Source of the DNA: Parachlamydiales bacterium
GTDB lineage: Bacteria > Chlamydiota > Chlamydiia > Chlamydiales > Rhabdochlamydiaceae
Direction of reading: 5' to 3'
Length of the DNA stretch: 6,030 bases
Assembly: GCA_020050965.1 (NCBI GenBank)
Contig: JAGVJV010000135.1
Location: forward strand, 1-6,030
Under the pieces are notes generated by a model. That model searched no databases. It had not been told where the DNA came from and worked only from the letters and a program-made list of their open reading frames with translations. How positions within the stretch are numbered: position 1 is the stretch's first letter; each line of letters starts with the position of its first letter. Both the position numbers and the translations under genes were made by a program. Of this stretch, positions 4,670 to 6,030 are shown one piece after another.

Positions 4670-6030
4670 ATGTGGATTTATACCCTTCGACGCCTCCTTC
4701 TCCTCCCTCTCACCCTGTTTTGCATTGTCCTTGTCAACTTTGTGATCATCAATCTGGCTCCCGGTGATCCTGTTTCTTATGCTGAAATTTCTCAAGAAGG
4801 CACCGCTAGCCGTCGTGCCGATCGCTCGGTCGCTTTCAGCAGCGATGAGCGTTACTTACAATTTCGTGAATTTTATGGTCTCACTCTCCCCATTCTCTTT
4901 AACACCTGGCCTTGGCTTTCTCGCTCTTATGTTGAAACAACCCTTTGGCAACTCGTTCACCACCGTGAAACCTCTTCCAGTCCTGACGAAATGCCTCTTA
5001 AAACATATAACGAGCTCCGTGTGAGATTCGGCGATCAATCACACTTTATCATGCCGCATCTCCTCGCCATCTTAGAAGATTCTCAAACGCCCCCTGATAT
5101 CCAACGTTTAGCTGCCCACTTCTTTGTACGGGGAGGCACTCGCCCCGGCCATATCGGACCCCACCTCACCGCCGAACAGAAAGCCTGGAATCAACGCATC
5201 ACAGAAGATGACCAAACTCTCCGTTCCTTTATATGGTCGACCAATACTTCTGAAATAGAGATCCAAAAGAAAATCGCCGCTATGCAGCAGTGGTACGATC
5301 AAAATGCCGTTTTCTATCAGTTCCAGCCCTCTTTTCGGGAAAAGATTTCTTTGTTTTTCTTCGAAACACGCTTTACCCGTTATATGGGACGTGTGTTAAG
5401 ATTAGACTTTGGGACTTTACGCAACGATTCGAGTAAAACTGTCATCAGCGAAGTCACCAAACGCTTTAAATATTCTCTGACATTGGCTCTGTTACCCATG
5501 TTAATCACTTTTGTGCTCTGCCAATCTTTCGGCATTCTCATGGCTTACAACCAACATCGCTGGATAGATTATGGATTAAATCTATTTTTTCTGGTGCTTT
5601 ATGCCATTCCCGTCTTTGTTGTCGCTCCTTTCTTGATCGAAAAAGTGGCCCTTTATCATTGCTTTCCTTTTTCTCATGATCCCATTCCGATCAGTGGATT
5701 TTCTAGTCCAGACCGCCTCTATGATCAAGAAATCTCTTACCAACGTTTAGTTGATATTCTCCAACACATTGCTTTACCTGTTGTTGCTGTCTTATACGGC
5801 AGTTTAGCTTCCGAAGCTCGCCTCTCACGCACAGCCGTATTGGAAGTGTTGCATCAAGATTATGTGCGTACGGCATGGGCAAAAGGTGTTCCCCCTTTGA
5901 CCATTTTATTCAAACATGTCGGACGCAATGCCGCTATTACCATTGTAACCTCTCTTGCGGGATCTTTAGGCATTGTGTTGGGAGGATCCTTGATTGTCGA
6001 AACATTATTTGATATCAATGGATTTGGCAA
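4670..6030 (+). CDS. oppB: Peptide ABC transporter permease, OppB-like (runs off window end)
   Basis: These are 453 codons, open to the window edge, of an inner-membrane permease of the Opp/Dpp class. It begins MWIYTLRRLLLLPLTLF, with a first helix at about residues 9-29 and the family motif LAPGDPV (29-35). YGLTLPILFN follows near residues 67-76. The next standard block, LDFGTLRND, comes only at 245-253, then SLTLALLPMLITFVLCQSFG and further helices. The cytoplasmic coupling (EAA) loop is RTAWAKG (400-406), the site that contacts the ATPase. About 165 extra residues lie between the first helix and the core, so the protein is much longer than the roughly 306-aa E. coli OppB. It partners the binding protein at 1684. 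The start is fixed by an in-frame TAA six bases upstream. The C-terminus and the expected second permease and ATPases are outside the window. Confidence 0.93.
   Translation, partial: MWIYTLRRLLLLPLTLFCIVLVNFVIINLAPGDPVSYAEISQEGTASRRADRSVAFSSDERYLQFREFYGLTLPILFNTWPWLSRSYVETTLWQLVHHRETSSSPDEMPLKTYNELRVRFGDQSHFIMPHLLAILEDSQTPPDIQRLAAHFFVRGGTRPGHIGPHLTAEQKAWNQRITEDDQTLRSFIWSTNTSEIEIQKKIAAMQQWYDQNAVFYQFQPSFREKISLFFFETRFTRYMGRVLRLDFGTLRNDSSKTVISEVTKRFKYSLTLALLPMLITFVLCQSFGILMAYNQHRWIDYGLNLFFLVLYAIPVFVVAPFLIEKVALYHCFPFSHDPIPISGFSSPDRLYDQEISYQRLVDILQHIALPVVAVLYGSLASEARLSRTAVLEVLHQDYVRTAWAKGVPPLTILFKHVGRNAAITIVTSLAGSLGIVLGGSLIVETLFDINGFG

Noticed and set aside
4562..4795. Minus-strand reading frame of 77 codons spanning the gap before the permease gene
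   Set aside because: It overlaps the well-supported start of the permease in antisense, has a low-complexity charged translation and shows no recognisable motif or ribosome site.
4764..5038. Alternative frames (both strands) inside the permease N-terminal region, suggesting a frameshift
   Set aside because: The permease frame from 4670 is continuous to the window edge with family motifs before and after this region, so these frames are shadows.
1..6030. CRISPR arrays, tRNA or rRNA genes
   Set aside because: No regularly spaced direct repeats, tRNA-like cloverleaf or conserved rRNA segments were seen on either strand.

Overview
The window reads as a piece of a bacterial chromosome, most likely from an environmental chlamydia (Waddlia/Parachlamydia-like) or another member of the PVC group. 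This is an inference. It rests on a glycogen phosphorylase, a peptide ABC transporter whose binding protein has a non-lipoprotein membrane anchor, a permease with a very large N-terminal insertion, and a small membrane protein with a C-terminal J-domain. No rRNA or other strong taxonomic marker is present.

Layout. Positions 1-528 (minus strand) hold the N-terminal 176 codons of glycogen phosphorylase (glgP). Positions 529-788 are intergenic and are dominated by a MITE-like inverted repeat (563-725, axis at 644) whose inner 37-bp arms are perfect complements. From a TATAAT-containing promoter at about 757, a tightly packed plus-strand operon begins. It contains a 67-aa single-pass membrane protein (789-992), a SafE/DsbD_2-like polytopic membrane protein (989-1684) and a 701-aa family-5 solute-binding protein (1684-3789), joined by ATGA and TGATG stop/start overlaps. 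An AT-rich gap then leads to a separate gene for a 230-aa membrane protein with a C-terminal J-domain (3860-4552). Its TATAAT box lies so close to the ATG that the message may be leaderless. A second short gap (4553-4669) carries a TTGACA-type promoter candidate. It is followed by the OppB-like permease (4670 to beyond 6030), which is in frame and open to the window edge.

How the genes work together. The binding protein and the permease are two parts of one oligopeptide/dipeptide importer; a second permease and the ATPases would be expected further downstream. The J-domain gene sits between these two parts, is visibly more AT-rich than the binding-protein gene and carries its own promoter, so it looks like an insertion into an opp operon. 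The SafE-like protein belongs to a family often linked to metal or thiol chemistry and cytochrome oxidase assembly. Its role beside a peptide importer is not evident from the sequence. The inverted-repeat element separates the divergent glgP and opp-side units and sits close enough to both to affect their promoters.
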